The translations under genes were made by a program, and so were the position numbers. The notes below the pieces were generated by a model that was not told where the DNA came from, did not search any database, and saw only the letters and a list, made by a program, of their open reading frames with translations. Positions 18,283 to 26,947 of a stretch of DNA of 64,000 nt are shown piece by piece (within the stretch, counting starts at the first letter, position 1; each line of letters starts with the position of its first letter). Source of the stretch: Hymenobacter duratus (GTDB taxonomy: Bacteria; Bacteroidota; Bacteroidia; Cytophagales; Hymenobacteraceae); NCBI RefSeq assembly GCF_014698995.1, contig NZ_JACWZZ010000002.1:620001-684000 (forward strand), read 5' to 3'.

Positions 18283-18968
18283 CCTGCGGGCGGTGGCGTA
18301 GGTGTCTTTCTGACGTTGGCCTTTGTTTTGGCCTTGGCGGCTGGTTTTTGAGGTTTCTTGCGGGCAGCGCGCCGGGCTTTGCGCCGCTGCCGGAGGCCGG
18401 CCAGGCGCTGGCGCTCGGCTTTGCGCTCAGCGCGCATCTGCATTCGTTCAGGGAGGCGGGCCATCAGCCGCTCGCGCACGTACTGGGCCAGGCTGGAAAG
18501 CGGCACCAGATTCGTGGTACGCAGAAAATGCAGCACCTCAGCACGTCGCAACTCACTCACGCCACGCAGGCCGCGGGCCATCAGAAACTGCTTCACTTCT
18601 TCTAGCAGTAGCAGGCTAGCCAGTGGCGCAGGCTCTACAGTAGCATTGTAGGCCGCAGCCCGGTGCGGGCGTAGCTCCCCTTCCACTACGGTCAGCACGC
18701 CTACCCATTCGGGTAGCAGCGGCAGCAGCTTGGGCAGGTGCTTTTCCGTCACCACAAACGTCACGAAGTCATATACCTCGCCGTAGCAGCGTAGCTGGTT
18801 GGGCACCCGCTGCAGCGTGTCGGAGTCGCCTTTTACCTCATAGCCGTGCAGAAAGTGCTCTGTGATGTGTACCACATCGGCACGGGTAGTACCGGTGGGT
18901 AGCTCATCTATATACACGCCGCCTGGCAGCAGCGGGTAGAGCAGGACACGAATTTCCGGGTCGTTCAT
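18279..18968 (-). CDS. sce7726-family-like protein with basic tail
   Basis: 229 residues. The N-terminal 110 residues carry GYEVKGDSDTLQRVPNQLRCYGEVYDFVTFVVTEKHL. This resembles the PD-(D/E)XK-like core of sce7726-type proteins (E-x-K preceded by an Asp-containing strand, then a helix with NQ). The middle is Leu-rich. The last 65 residues are extremely basic and Ala/Pro-rich (RKARRAARKKPQKPAAKAKTKA), suggesting nucleic-acid contact. The role is unknown, and a nuclease activity is only inferred. The gene is convergent with dinB and overlaps it by four bases at the stops. Confidence 0.6.
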   Translation of the reverse strand: MNDPEIRVLLYPLLPGGVYIDELPTGTTRADVVHITEHFLHGYEVKGDSDTLQRVPNQLRCYGEVYDFVTFVVTEKHLPKLLPLLPEWVGVLTVVEGELRPHRAAAYNATVEPAPLASLLLLEEVKQFLMARGLRGVSELRRAEVLHFLRTTNLVPLSSLAQYVRERLMARLPERMQMRAERKAERQRLAGLRQRRKARRAARKKPQKPAAKAKTKANVRKTPTPPPAG

Positions 18969-19072
18969 ATAATGATATTCGGCCGTACTGCCGGCCTCGG
19001 CACTACTCTCAGCGCCACTACAGCCTGCTCAGACGAAGTTGCACCGCTCCCTCTGATTCGCCAAGAAAAATA

Positions 19073-19105
19073 AAAGCCTGGCCGCAACTTGTGCGGCCAG
19101 GCTTT
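19073..19105 (-). terminator. Rho-independent terminator of the Thr-rich secreted protein gene
   Basis: A 14-bp stem (19073-19086 with 19092-19105), loop ACTTG. On the minus strand it is followed by a T-rich tract (TTTTATTTTTC). Confidence 0.88.
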
Positions 19106-19128
19106 CAGCATAAGGCAAAACGCCGCTA

Positions 19129-19422
19129 CTAGTCAGCGTCAGTCTTAATTTTACGCTTCTTCTTTTTGTCTTTGATTTTACCATCGGCCGGCAGCGTGGT
19201 AGCCGGAGCCACGCTGGTGCTCGACTGAGTTTCTACCGTGGTGGTGGTAGAAGCCGGCTGCGTGGTAGTGGTAGAGTTGATTACACCAGGCGCAGGCTGC
19301 GTCTGGATGGTGGTGCTCTGTTCGGGCTGCGTGGTAGTCGTGGTCGTGGTGTTGGTGGTCTGTGCGTTAGCAGCCGACACACCTGTCACGAGCACAGCGG
19401 CGAGGACAAGTAGCTTTTTCAT
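19129..19422 (-). CDS. Small Thr/Gln-rich secreted protein
   Basis: 97 residues from MKKLLVLAAVLVTGVSAANA, a clean Sec signal with AxA site. The mature part is low-complexity: runs of Thr separated by Gln/Pro (TTTTTTTQPEQSTT, STTTTQPASTTTTV), then a very basic tail KIKDKKKKRKIKTDAD. No domain is recognised. Such Thr-rich secreted peptides are widespread as lineage-specific genes in Hymenobacter-like genomes; the function is unknown. The start at the second Met matches the signal peptide. Confidence 0.7.
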   Translation of the reverse strand: MKKLLVLAAVLVTGVSAANAQTTNTTTTTTTQPEQSTTIQTQPAPGVINSTTTTQPASTTTTVETQSSTSVAPATTLPADGKIKDKKKKRKIKTDAD

Positions 19423-19893
19423 GAGCATGGGGTTAGGTGAACTAATCCGAAAGAACAGGGAGTTTGTCTTTCAGTGAGCCTTAAACGGGACTTTTCCATT
19501 CCAGGTTCAATTCGCCCGAATTTTTCACCTTGCCAGAGCAGCTCCCGCATCTCCGTTACCTGGGCAATACGCAGTTTCAGGCCTTCCGGATTTCCAACCA
19601 ATCAGCAGGTCAGGGAGCACAAATGCACTTTCTGCCGCGTGGCGCACGGCCCTGCATACTCCCGTTTTCGCTGCATGAGAATTGCGCGGATTGTGTGGCT
19701 TACCTGCTTCGGTGCTTTTCGGCTAACACGAGCTGCACTTTACCCAGGCTTCAAAATACCCACATGATCTGCAGACAGTTCAGAAGTGATTTATTAACTT
19801 TGCAACACAAAGTTCTTTTTAAAACAATTCTGCCATTCCCAAAAATCAAGTGGGAATACTCTGAGTTGAGAGCGTACTTACTTCCCCTCCATC
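19423..19893. other. 471-base intergenic region
   Basis: Contains a small hairpin AATTCG-CC-CGAATT (19509-19522) followed by three further T, and near its end the AT-rich promoter of the MpaB-like gene. No convincing gene was seen; the open frames here have no recognisable protein character. Confidence 0.5.
19795..19802 (+). promoter_or_regulatory. -7 promoter box for the MpaB-like gene
   Basis: TAACTTTG, a perfect consensus match in an AT-rich stretch; leader about 85 nt to the ATG at 19894. No clear TTG -33 element. Confidence 0.5.
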
Positions 19894-20691
19894 ATGCCAC
19901 AACACCCAACCTACTTCGTGGCTCCCACTTCCGTGGTGCGCACCATCTGGGGCAAAGCGGATACGGTTCTGTTCATTTTTGCGGGTGCTGCCGCCGAGTT
20001 TGCGCTCAATAAGGCTGTTGACTGGCTCTACTTCACCGGCCGCCTGCCCGCCGACCCCTTGGCGCGTCTGTTTTCGACCGTAGAATATGCCCGCCGGATT
20101 GTGTTTGCCGAACGCGCCGACGCGGAAAAGGCCATCGACACCATCACGGCCATTCACGCGGCCGTGGAAGCCAAACGCGGCATGGCCATTCCGGCCTGGG
20201 CCTACCGCGACGTGCTGTTCATGCTCATCGACTACTCCATCCGCGCCTTTGAGGCGCTGGAGAGGCCATTGAGCTCCGCCGAAAAACAGGAAGTTTTTGC
20301 GGTTTTCACCCGTGTGGGCCAGCGCATGAGCATCCCGGAACTACCGGCTTCCCATGCGGCGTGGCTCCTGGCGCGGCGGCAGCACCTGACAGAGCACCTG
20401 GAGCACAGCGCCTTCACCGCTGACCTCTACCAACAATACGCACGGCACCTGGGCCCGGTGCGCTACCGCCTGCTGCTGCAAGCCCAACGAGTAGTAGCTC
20501 CAACCCAGGTGAGCCGGCTGTTGCGCCTTGGCCGCATTCCCTGGCTGCTGCCCGTTCTGGGTGTGTACCGCCACGCGCAGCACTTGCCCCTGAGCCGATG
20601 GGCGCGGGCCAGCCTGCTCCCCAGCGAGTACCGGGAGAAAATTCTGCGACTGGACATCGTGCCCTCTGCCCCGCTTTCTGTAGCCACCTAA
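19894..20691 (+). CDS. MpaB/rubber-oxygenase-type (DUF2236) protein
   Basis: 265 residues. The N-terminal block SVVRTIWGKADTVLFIFAGAAAEFALNKAVDWL, the following FSTVEYARRIVF, and HAAVEAKRGMAIPAWAYRDVLFMLIDYSIRAFEAL fit the oxygenase MpaB / latex-clearing-protein catalytic domain, an alpha-helical haem-b fold. A full-length member would coordinate haem by a Lys and a His, but I could not assign these ligands with confidence. The true substrate is unknown. It is probably monocistronic, with its own promoter and a strong terminator. Confidence 0.75.
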   Translation: MPQHPTYFVAPTSVVRTIWGKADTVLFIFAGAAAEFALNKAVDWLYFTGRLPADPLARLFSTVEYARRIVFAERADAEKAIDTITAIHAAVEAKRGMAIPAWAYRDVLFMLIDYSIRAFEALERPLSSAEKQEVFAVFTRVGQRMSIPELPASHAAWLLARRQHLTEHLEHSAFTADLYQQYARHLGPVRYRLLLQAQRVVAPTQVSRLLRLGRIPWLLPVLGVYRHAQHLPLSRWARASLLPSEYREKILRLDIVPSAPLSVAT

Positions 20692-20693
20692 AC

Positions 20694-20730
20694 ACCTAAA
20701 AGGCCACTCTGTAGGAGTGGCCTTTTAGGT
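20694..20730. terminator. Bidirectional terminator
   Basis: A perfect 16-bp stem (20694-20709 with 20715-20730), loop TGTAG, with AAAA/TTTT next to the GC core. It separates the convergent MpaB-like gene and argF'. Confidence 0.9.
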
Positions 20731-20748
20731 AGTGCACTGTCTTTCCGC

Positions 20749-21693
20749 CTACTTCAGCAACTCGTGCAGCACCGTCTGCATGGAGATAGTGCGGTTGCCG
20801 GCTTCTTGAATGATGAGCGAGCCGGGCGCGTCGAGCACGGCGTCGGACACTTCCACGTTGCGGCGCACGGGCAGGCAGTGCAGGAATTTGGCGTCGTCGG
20901 TCAGGGCCATATGGGCGGGTGTGAGCATCCAGGCGGGGTCGTTCTGGAGCACTTGGCCGTACTGCTGGTAGCTGCTCCAGTTTTTGGCCTGCACGTAGTC
21001 GGCCCCGGCCAGCGCCTTCTTCTGGTCGTACTCGATGCGGGCCCCTTTCGTGAATTTGGGGTCCAGCTCGTAGCCCTCTGGGTGGGTAATGACGAAATCC
21101 ACCCAGTCGATTTCCGAGAACCAGTCGCAGAACGAGTTGGGCACGCATTGAGGCAGGGCGCGCACGTGCGGGGCCCAGGTCAGCACCACTTTCACCCGCT
21201 CCTTCCGCTTGGTTTCGGCCACCGTAATCAGGTCGGCAAAGCTTTGCAGCGGGTGCAGCGTGGCGCTTTCCAGGCTGATAACGGGCACTGTGGCGTACTG
21301 CATGATTTTCTGGAACACTTCCTCGCTGTAGTCGGCCTCCCGGTCTTTCAGCGTGGGGAAGGTGCGCACGCCCAGCACGTCGCAGTACTGGCTCATCACG
21401 GCAATGGCGTCCTTGATGTGCTCCTGGGTGCCGCCGTTCATCACCGCGCCATCGGCCATTTCCAGCGTCCAGGAGTCGGCGCCGGCGTTGAGCACCCAGG
21501 CCTGCGCGCCTAGGTTGTAGGCCGCCTTCACCGAGCTAAGCCGGGTGCGTAGACTGGGGTTAAAGAAGATGAGGCCGACGGTTTTGTTGCGCCCGACGTG
21601 CTGGTAGCCATACGGGTTGGCCTTGATTTCCAGGGCTTGCTGCAACAGAGCTTTATAGTCGCCGGCATCGGCGAAGGAGGTGAAATTTTTCAT
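20749..21693 (-). CDS. argF': N-acetyl- or N-succinylornithine carbamoyltransferase
   Basis: 314 residues. It transfers the carbamoyl group from carbamoyl phosphate to an N-acylated ornithine in the Bacteroidota/Xanthomonas-type arginine pathway. The carbamoyl-phosphate site is FFNPSLRTRLS (FxxxSxRTR). The HCLPVRRNVEVSD block replaces the HCLP.R of ordinary OTCases and is typical of acyl-ornithine enzymes. The segment MADGAVMNGGTQEHIKD lies where the acetyl/succinyl-discriminating residue is expected. The start at 21693 (MKNFTSFAD) is chosen over an upstream extension that runs into a repeat. It is the terminal member of the minus-strand arginine gene series. Confidence 0.92.
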   Translation of the reverse strand: MKNFTSFADAGDYKALLQQALEIKANPYGYQHVGRNKTVGLIFFNPSLRTRLSSVKAAYNLGAQAWVLNAGADSWTLEMADGAVMNGGTQEHIKDAIAVMSQYCDVLGVRTFPTLKDREADYSEEVFQKIMQYATVPVISLESATLHPLQSFADLITVAETKRKERVKVVLTWAPHVRALPQCVPNSFCDWFSEIDWVDFVITHPEGYELDPKFTKGARIEYDQKKALAGADYVQAKNWSSYQQYGQVLQNDPAWMLTPAHMALTDDAKFLHCLPVRRNVEVSDAVLDAPGSLIIQEAGNRTISMQTVLHELLK

Positions 21694-21734
21694 GAGGGGG
21701 TATGGTAATAACCTGGTTCCGAAAGCTAAAAAAA

Positions 21735-21767
21735 CGTCATGCTGAGCTTGTCGAAGCATCTCTACCG
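21735..21767. repeat. Family 1 repeat, solitary half copy
   Basis: One arm only: begins CGTCATGCTGAGCTTGTCG and ends CATCTCTACCG. No complementary arm follows; the GIY-YIG gene stop is 14 bases on. Confidence 0.75.
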
Positions 21768-21780
21768 CTTCGCAAGCAAA

Positions 21781-22071
21781 TCAGTCGCTCAAAGTTTCCA
21801 GATCAATAGGATTCCAGCTGGGATTGAAAGCTGAAATCAACGCGTCTTTTTTGCTGCGCGTCCAGCCTTTCAGCTGCTTCTCGCGGGCAATGGCCTGCAT
21901 GGCATCCGGGCAGGCTTCGAAATACACCAGCAAGTCGGTTTGATACCGGCCGGTGAACTTACCCGTGTCGCCGCGGCTCTGACTGTGCTCGTAAAGGCGG
22001 CGGGCCAAGTCGTTAGTGACGCCGATGTACAGAACGGTTTTGGTCGTATTGGTCAGGATATAGACATACAT
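21781..22071 (-). CDS. GIY-YIG domain protein
   Basis: 96 residues made of one GIY-YIG module: YVYILTN (the GIY strand), VLYIGVTNDLARRLYEH (YIG plus the Arg), then FTGRYQTDLLVYFE and the conserved Glu region AIAREKQLKGWTRSKKDALI. These small UPF0213-like proteins occur in many bacteria; nuclease activity is inferred from the family and not shown for most members. It lies between argF' and carB on the same strand but is bounded by repeat elements, so it is probably a passenger rather than an arginine gene. Confidence 0.88.
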   Translation of the reverse strand: MYVYILTNTTKTVLYIGVTNDLARRLYEHSQSRGDTGKFTGRYQTDLLVYFEACPDAMQAIAREKQLKGWTRSKKDALISAFNPSWNPIDLETLSD

Positions 22072-22087
22072 TCTACGTCTGTCTTAA

Positions 22088-22411
22088 TCAGAGAAAAAGT
22101 TTGACAACCCCCATCAGCAACAGAGCTAACTGTAGGCAAATGGCAGTTGTCAGAGAAAAGGGCACCACTTTCACTTTGTATGGTTTTCCCTTGTATGGAA
22201 CTAAAGCAAGCAATGAACCTAGCAGGAAGCTTATCAGCTGTATCCCAAGAAATAACGTCCTGATTGTTGCTCCGCGCATTGCCTCACTTTGCCCCTCAAC
22301 GACATGACCTGCCAAGTCACGACCATCTCCGACCGTAAAAGTGCTAACTAAGAAGTTGAGAATAGCCAGTATAACGATGGCAAAAAGCTGTTTCTTGGTA
22401 GTGTTGCCCAT
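22088..22411 (-). CDS. Small three-helix membrane protein, unknown
   Basis: 107 residues from ATG 22411 (MGNTTKKQLFAIVIL); a GTG two codons earlier is possible. Three hydrophobic segments lie at about residues 8-26, 50-70 and 84-105, with a polar stretch DGRDLAGHVVEGQSEAMRG between the first two. No motif is recognised. The base composition is visibly more AT-rich than in the flanking arginine genes, which suggests a recently acquired or fast-evolving gene. Confidence 0.55.
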   Translation of the reverse strand: MGNTTKKQLFAIVILAILNFLVSTFTVGDGRDLAGHVVEGQSEAMRGATIRTLFLGIQLISFLLGSLLALVPYKGKPYKVKVVPFSLTTAICLQLALLLMGVVKLFL

Positions 22412-22450
22412 GCTCACAAGGTATTTTGTATTTTAAAAATAACCCGACAC

Positions 22451-22505
22451 GCTGAGCGAAGCGGTAGAGATGCTTCGACTCCGCTCCGCTTCGCTCAGCA
22501 TGACG
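22451..22505. repeat. Family 1 repeat, short variant
   Basis: A 14-bp stem GCTGAGCGAAGCGG (22451-22464) with 22486-22499 surrounds a 21-nt loop containing TAGAGATGCTTCGA. The right side ends in the family signature TCAGCATGACG. Confidence 0.75.
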
Positions 22506-22531
22506 TTCTTTTCTGTCTCTCGCTCTACTAT

Positions 22532-25500
22532 TTACATCGCCTTATACTCGTTCCAGCTCTTGATCTTCAGGTCCTTCATTTCCAGGCGGCAGAAGGCCTG
22601 GATGAAGGCTTTCGCCAGGCGGGCGTTGGTGAGCAGCGGAACGCCGAAGTCGATGGCCGTGCGGCGGATTTTGTAGTCGTTATCCAGCTCACCCTTCGAG
22701 AGGTTCTTGGGGATGTTGATGACCAGGTCGATTTTCTTCTCCTTCAGGTAGGTCAGCACGTTGGGCTCCTGGTGGTCGTCGGGCCAGAAGAGCAGGCTGC
22801 TGGGCACGTTGTTTTCGGCGAAGAAGCGGTGCGTGCCCTGGGTAGCGTAAATCTGGTAGCCCTTCTGCACCAGCAGCTCCACGGCCGAGAGCAGCGTGAC
22901 TTTCGACTTGATGGGGCCGCCGGAAATCAGCACGGTTTTCTGCGGAATCTTGTAGCCCACGCTCAGCATCGACTTCAGCAGGGCTTCCTCGGCGGTGTCG
23001 CCCAGGCAGCCCACTTCGCCGGTGCTCACCATGTCCACGCGTAGCACCGGGTCGGCACCGGGCAGGCGGGTGAAGGAGAACTGCGGGGCCTTCACGCCCA
23101 CGAAGGGCAGATCGTACACCCGCTCGCTCTCGTCGCGCGTTACGTCCTTGCCCAGCAGCACCTGGGTAGCCTTTTTGATCAGGTTATTGCCCGATACCTT
23201 GCTCACGAACGGGAAGGAGCGCGAGGCGCGGATGTTGCACTCAATCACCCGGATTTCGCGGTTTTTCTCCAGGAACTGGATGTTGAACGGCCCGCTGATC
23301 TGGAAGCGCTTAGCAATCTTCTCGGCAATGATTTTGAGCTTGCGCACCGTGCCCACGTACACGCGCTGGGGCGGGTAGTACATGGTGGCGTCGCCGGAGT
23401 GCACGCCGGCAAACTCTACGTGCTCAGAAATGGCGTAGCTCACGATTTCGCCTTTGTCGGCCACCGCGTCCAGCTCAATTTCCTTGGCCTCCTGCATAAA
23501 CTCCGACACCACCACCGGGTACTCGGCGCTTACTTCGGCGGCGGCTTTCAGGAAAGCTTCCATCTCAAAAGCGTTGGAAACCACGTTCATGGCCGCACCC
23601 GAAAGCACGTAGCTGGGCCGGATCAGCACGGGGTAGCCCACCTCGCCCACAAACTCGAACATGGCGTCGAGCGAGGTCAGCTCCTTCCAGCGGGGTTGGG
23701 CAATGCCCAGCTCGTCCATGATGCTGCTGAACTTGTGGCGGTTTTCGGCCTCGTCGATGCGGGCTGGCGCGGTGCCCAGGATGGGCGCGTTGGCGGCGGC
23801 CAGGCGGGTGGCTAGGTTGTTCGGAATCTGGCCGCCGGTGCTCAGAATCACGCCCTCGGGCTGCTCGAACTCCAGAATATCCATCACCCGCTCGAAGCTC
23901 AGCTCCTCGAAATACAGCCGGTCCGACACGTCGTAGTCGGTCGAAACGGTTTCGGGGTTGTAGTTGATGATGATGGTTTTGTAACCTTCCTCGGCGGCCG
24001 TCTGCACGGCATTTACGCCGCACCAGTCGAACTCCACCGATGAGCCGATACGGTACACGCCCGAGCCCAGCACCACCACCGACTTGTCGGTTTCCGGCGC
24101 CAGGTCGTTTTCGGTGCCGTGGTAGGTGCTGTAGAGGTAGTTGGTTTTGGCCGGGAATTCAGCCGCCAGCGTGTCAATCTGCTTGATGACGGGCAGCACG
24201 CCCAAGGCCTTGCGGCGGGCGCGCACCAGCAGCTCGTCGGCTTTCACGTCGCCCTCGCCCAGCAGCTTCACGGCAATCTGTTGGTCGGAGAAACCAGCGC
24301 GTTTTACGTCGCGTAGCAGCCCGGTTTCTAGTGCATCCACACCGCTGCCGCGACGGGCGGCTATCTGGTTGCCCAGCTCGAAAATGGTGAGCAGGCGCTG
24401 CAAAAACCACAGGTCAATTTTGGTCAGCTCGTGCACCTGCTGGATGGTGTAGCCGGCCTCAAACGCGCTGTTGATGGCGAAGATGCGCTCCTCGTTCGGT
24501 TCGCTCAAAAGCTGGTCGATGGCGGCGTTGTCCAAGTCAGCCTCGGGCCGGTTGGCCACGAAGCCGCGCTTGCCGGTGTCCAGCATGCGCAAGCCTTTCT
24601 GGATAGCTTCCTCAAACGATTTGCCGATGGCCATGACCTCGCCCACGCTCTTCATGGCCGAGCCGATGTGCCGGTTCACGCCCTCAAATTTGCCCAAATC
24701 CCAGCGCGGCAGCTTCACCACCACGTAGTCCAGGGCCGGCTCGAAGAAGGCCGAGGTGGTCTGCGTCACACTGTTTTTCAGCTCGGCCAGCGAGTAGCCC
24801 AGGCTCAGCTTAGCGGCCACGAAGGCCAGCGGGTATCCTGTCGCCTTGGAGGCCAGCGCCGAGGAGCGCGACAGGCGCGCATTCACCTCAATCACGCGGT
24901 AATCCTCGGAAACAGGGTCAAGGGCGTACTGAATGTTGCACTCGCCCACGATGCCCAGGTGGCGGATGGTTTTGATGCCGATGCTGCGCAGCTTGTGGTA
25001 CTCCCGGTTGCTCAGCGTCTGCGACGGGGCCACCACGATGCTCTCGCCGGTGTGGATGCCGATGGGGTCGAAGTTCTCCATGTTGCAGACGGTGATGCAG
25101 TTATCATAGGCATCCCGCACCACTTCGTACTCCACTTCCTTCCAGCCCTTCAGCGACTCTTCCACCAGAATCTGGTCGGACGTGGTGAAGGATTTCTGGG
25201 CTAGGGCGCGGAGTTCGTCCATGTTGTTGGCGAAGCCGCTGCCCAGGCCGCCCAGCGCAAACGCCGCTCGCACAATGATCGGGAAGCCGATTTTCTCGGC
25301 GGCCGCCAGCGCGTCGTCCATGGTCGTCACAGCCACGCTGCGGGCCGAGAGCACGCCAATCTGCTCCAGCTTCTCCTTGAAAATATCCCGGTCCTCGGTG
25401 TCGATGATGGCCTGCACAGGCGTGCCCAGCACCTGCACGTTGTACTTCACAAACACGCCGGCGCGGTACAGCGCCACGGCGCAGTTCAGGGCCGTTTGGC

Positions 25501-25765
25501 CACCAAACGCTACCAGGATACCATCGGGCTTCTCCTTCTTGATGACTTCCTCCACAAAGTAGGGCGTCACGGGCAGGAAGTACACGTCGTCGGCAATGTT
25601 GTCCGACGTTTGCACGGTGGCAATGTTGGGGTTGATGAGGATGGTGCGTATGCCTTCCTCTTTCAGGGCCTTGAGAGCCTGGGAGCCGGAGTAATCGAAC
25701 TCACCGGCTTCGCCAATTTTCAGCGCGCCGGAACCGAGGATGAGAACTTTCTGTGGTTTTTCCAT
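22532..25765 (-). CDS. carB: Carbamoyl-phosphate synthase large chain
   Basis: 1077 residues, the normal length. It makes carbamoyl phosphate from ammonia (supplied by CarA), bicarbonate and 2 ATP for arginine and pyrimidine synthesis. Two homologous ATP-grasp halves are seen: VLILGSGALKIGEAGEFDYSG opens the first and VVLGSGVYRIGSSVEFDWCGV the second. INPNIATVQTSDNIADDVYFLPV and INYNPETVSTDYDVSDRLYFEEL are the paired signature blocks. The C-terminal MGS-like allosteric domain includes VLISGGPIKSKVTLLSA and TQGTHRFFAENNV. It is separated from carA by two unrelated AT-rich genes, which is unusual. Confidence 0.97.
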   Translation of the reverse strand: MEKPQKVLILGSGALKIGEAGEFDYSGSQALKALKEEGIRTILINPNIATVQTSDNIADDVYFLPVTPYFVEEVIKKEKPDGILVAFGGQTALNCAVALYRAGVFVKYNVQVLGTPVQAIIDTEDRDIFKEKLEQIGVLSARSVAVTTMDDALAAAEKIGFPIIVRAAFALGGLGSGFANNMDELRALAQKSFTTSDQILVEESLKGWKEVEYEVVRDAYDNCITVCNMENFDPIGIHTGESIVVAPSQTLSNREYHKLRSIGIKTIRHLGIVGECNIQYALDPVSEDYRVIEVNARLSRSSALASKATGYPLAFVAAKLSLGYSLAELKNSVTQTTSAFFEPALDYVVVKLPRWDLGKFEGVNRHIGSAMKSVGEVMAIGKSFEEAIQKGLRMLDTGKRGFVANRPEADLDNAAIDQLLSEPNEERIFAINSAFEAGYTIQQVHELTKIDLWFLQRLLTIFELGNQIAARRGSGVDALETGLLRDVKRAGFSDQQIAVKLLGEGDVKADELLVRARRKALGVLPVIKQIDTLAAEFPAKTNYLYSTYHGTENDLAPETDKSVVVLGSGVYRIGSSVEFDWCGVNAVQTAAEEGYKTIIINYNPETVSTDYDVSDRLYFEELSFERVMDILEFEQPEGVILSTGGQIPNNLATRLAAANAPILGTAPARIDEAENRHKFSSIMDELGIAQPRWKELTSLDAMFEFVGEVGYPVLIRPSYVLSGAAMNVVSNAFEMEAFLKAAAEVSAEYPVVVSEFMQEAKEIELDAVADKGEIVSYAISEHVEFAGVHSGDATMYYPPQRVYVGTVRKLKIIAEKIAKRFQISGPFNIQFLEKNREIRVIECNIRASRSFPFVSKVSGNNLIKKATQVLLGKDVTRDESERVYDLPFVGVKAPQFSFTRLPGADPVLRVDMVSTGEVGCLGDTAEEALLKSMLSVGYKIPQKTVLISGGPIKSKVTLLSAVELLVQKGYQIYATQGTHRFFAENNVPSSLLFWPDDHQEPNVLTYLKEKKIDLVINIPKNLSKGELDNDYKIRRTAIDFGVPLLTNARLAKAFIQAFCRLEMKDLKIKSWNEYKAM

Positions 25766-25859
25766 TCTAAGGGTTGGGGTAACAGGCCGCTGGTGCGGTC
25801 ATGTTCAAAGGCAGTCGTACTAAGTCGGCTACAGCCGATTGGTTAGGTGAGGGAAGTTT

Positions 25860-26228
25860 CTATTCGGTAAAGACGGTGTCACTTTTTACTATTTGCCATT
25901 CACCCGACGGGCGCCTGGCCATCCAAAGCCTGACGGTGGCATCGGCCCGCTCACCATCCAAGAAAAATCGGAAGGAGAGCGAATCCTTGGTAGCGCCGAG
26001 CTTCTCCACCTTAAAGTTTTTGGAGGTTATGTGTCCTGTCCTACTGGTAATCCGAGGTGAAACCCGAGCCGAACTCATGGACTTGTTAATCAAATTGGCT
26101 GGCTCACCCAGTACGGCTTTCAAAATCGTCTTCTGGCCCATGTTCCTGACGAAGTAGAACCCCGCGAAAGCCAAAGCACCCAACAGCACATATCCCCAGT
26201 TCGGAAAGCCTCTACGTTTTTCTTGCAT
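25860..26228 (-). CDS. Single-pass membrane protein, Coa1-like or unknown
   Basis: 122 residues. A short basic N-terminus (MQEKRRGFPNWG) precedes one membrane helix (YVLLGALAFAGFYFVRN). A beta-rich extracytoplasmic domain of about 85 residues follows (ITSRTGHITSKNFKVEKLG, DSLSFRFFLDGERADATVRLWMAR). The layout resembles small cytochrome-oxidase-assembly (Coa1-type) or DUF proteins, but I see no decisive motif. It lies just upstream of carB on the same strand and is AT-richer than its neighbours. Confidence 0.55.
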   Translation of the reverse strand: MQEKRRGFPNWGYVLLGALAFAGFYFVRNMGQKTILKAVLGEPANLINKSMSSARVSPRITSRTGHITSKNFKVEKLGATKDSLSFRFFLDGERADATVRLWMARRPSGEWQIVKSDTVFTE

Positions 26229-26263
26229 AAGAGCAGTGCGTTGGGAAGTGATGAATAACTGAA

Positions 26264-26297
26264 CGTTATGCTGAGCGAAGTCGGAACATCTCTACCG
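26264..26297. repeat. Family 1 repeat, solitary half copy
   Basis: One arm, beginning CGTTATGCTGAGCGAAG and ending CATCTCTACCG, between the 25860 and 26322 genes. No complementary arm nearby. Confidence 0.75.
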
Positions 26298-26321
26298 CTT
26301 CGTTGGAGTCAGTATAGAAGT

Positions 26322-26894
26322 TTAGTAGATGTCCTGCTCCAGCTCATCATCTGTAAACCAAACGGCTGGTGCATAATCATCGAATTGCCTCCGTGCTCTT
26401 TCATTCGCCCTCTTTAAAGCCCGGCTGAATGCTTCAACTTTGTCTGTGAAAGGTCGATTAATTTCGTAAGTCCAGGTTGCAAACGTCGGTACGGCGTCAG
26501 TCCCATTGCCTTCTAGCCACAGTAAGTAGTCAGGATTCTGAATTGGATCATCAAACGTGTTATAGATGAAGTGGCAGGCTAGTTGAAAAAAACGAGCATA
26601 CACATCATCAAACACTGTTTGATGTAAGCTAACTAGCAAAGCTTCAACGCGTACATGGTCGTGCAATGCATACTTCGCGACCAAGTACTCAACTGCAACT
26701 GAGTAAGCACTACCCTCATCTTGCCGAAGAGCATTTGCCAGCAAATGGAAAGTATATTCCAACTGTTGTGGCTCTCGCAAAAGTGACTGCACATAATTAG
26801 GCTCAGAAGTAATAAGCTCGGGCGCTATCGTACCTTTAAAAAGGTAGTACACAAAGCACTGGATAACGAACTTGGCATCTTCTGAGAGCAGCAT
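26322..26894 (-). CDS. Unknown soluble protein, AT-rich gene
   Basis: 190 residues (ATG at 26894; GTG two codons upstream also possible). It is acidic and all-helical in appearance, with no signal peptide or membrane segment. Distinct blocks are HDHVRVEALLVSLHQTVFDD, FQLACHFIYNTFDDPIQNPDYLLWLEG and a C-terminus rich in Asp/Glu (FTDDELEQDIY). I do not recognise the family. The coding sequence is markedly AT-richer than carA and carB on either side, and it is flanked by a repeat half-copy. This suggests an insertion into an ancestral car gene pair. Confidence 0.55.
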   Translation of the reverse strand: MLLSEDAKFVIQCFVYYLFKGTIAPELITSEPNYVQSLLREPQQLEYTFHLLANALRQDEGSAYSVAVEYLVAKYALHDHVRVEALLVSLHQTVFDDVYARFFQLACHFIYNTFDDPIQNPDYLLWLEGNGTDAVPTFATWTYEINRPFTDKVEAFSRALKRANERARRQFDDYAPAVWFTDDELEQDIY

Positions 26895-26947
26895 AGGCAC
26901 AGAACAAGTAGTGGTTGGATAGAAGCTCAGAAACGGTTTTTTGGCTT

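Noticed and set aside
19530..20012. Plus-strand open frame overlapping the start of the MpaB-like gene
   Set aside because: It runs past the -7 box and into another frame of a well-supported gene; its sequence is Cys/His-rich noise.
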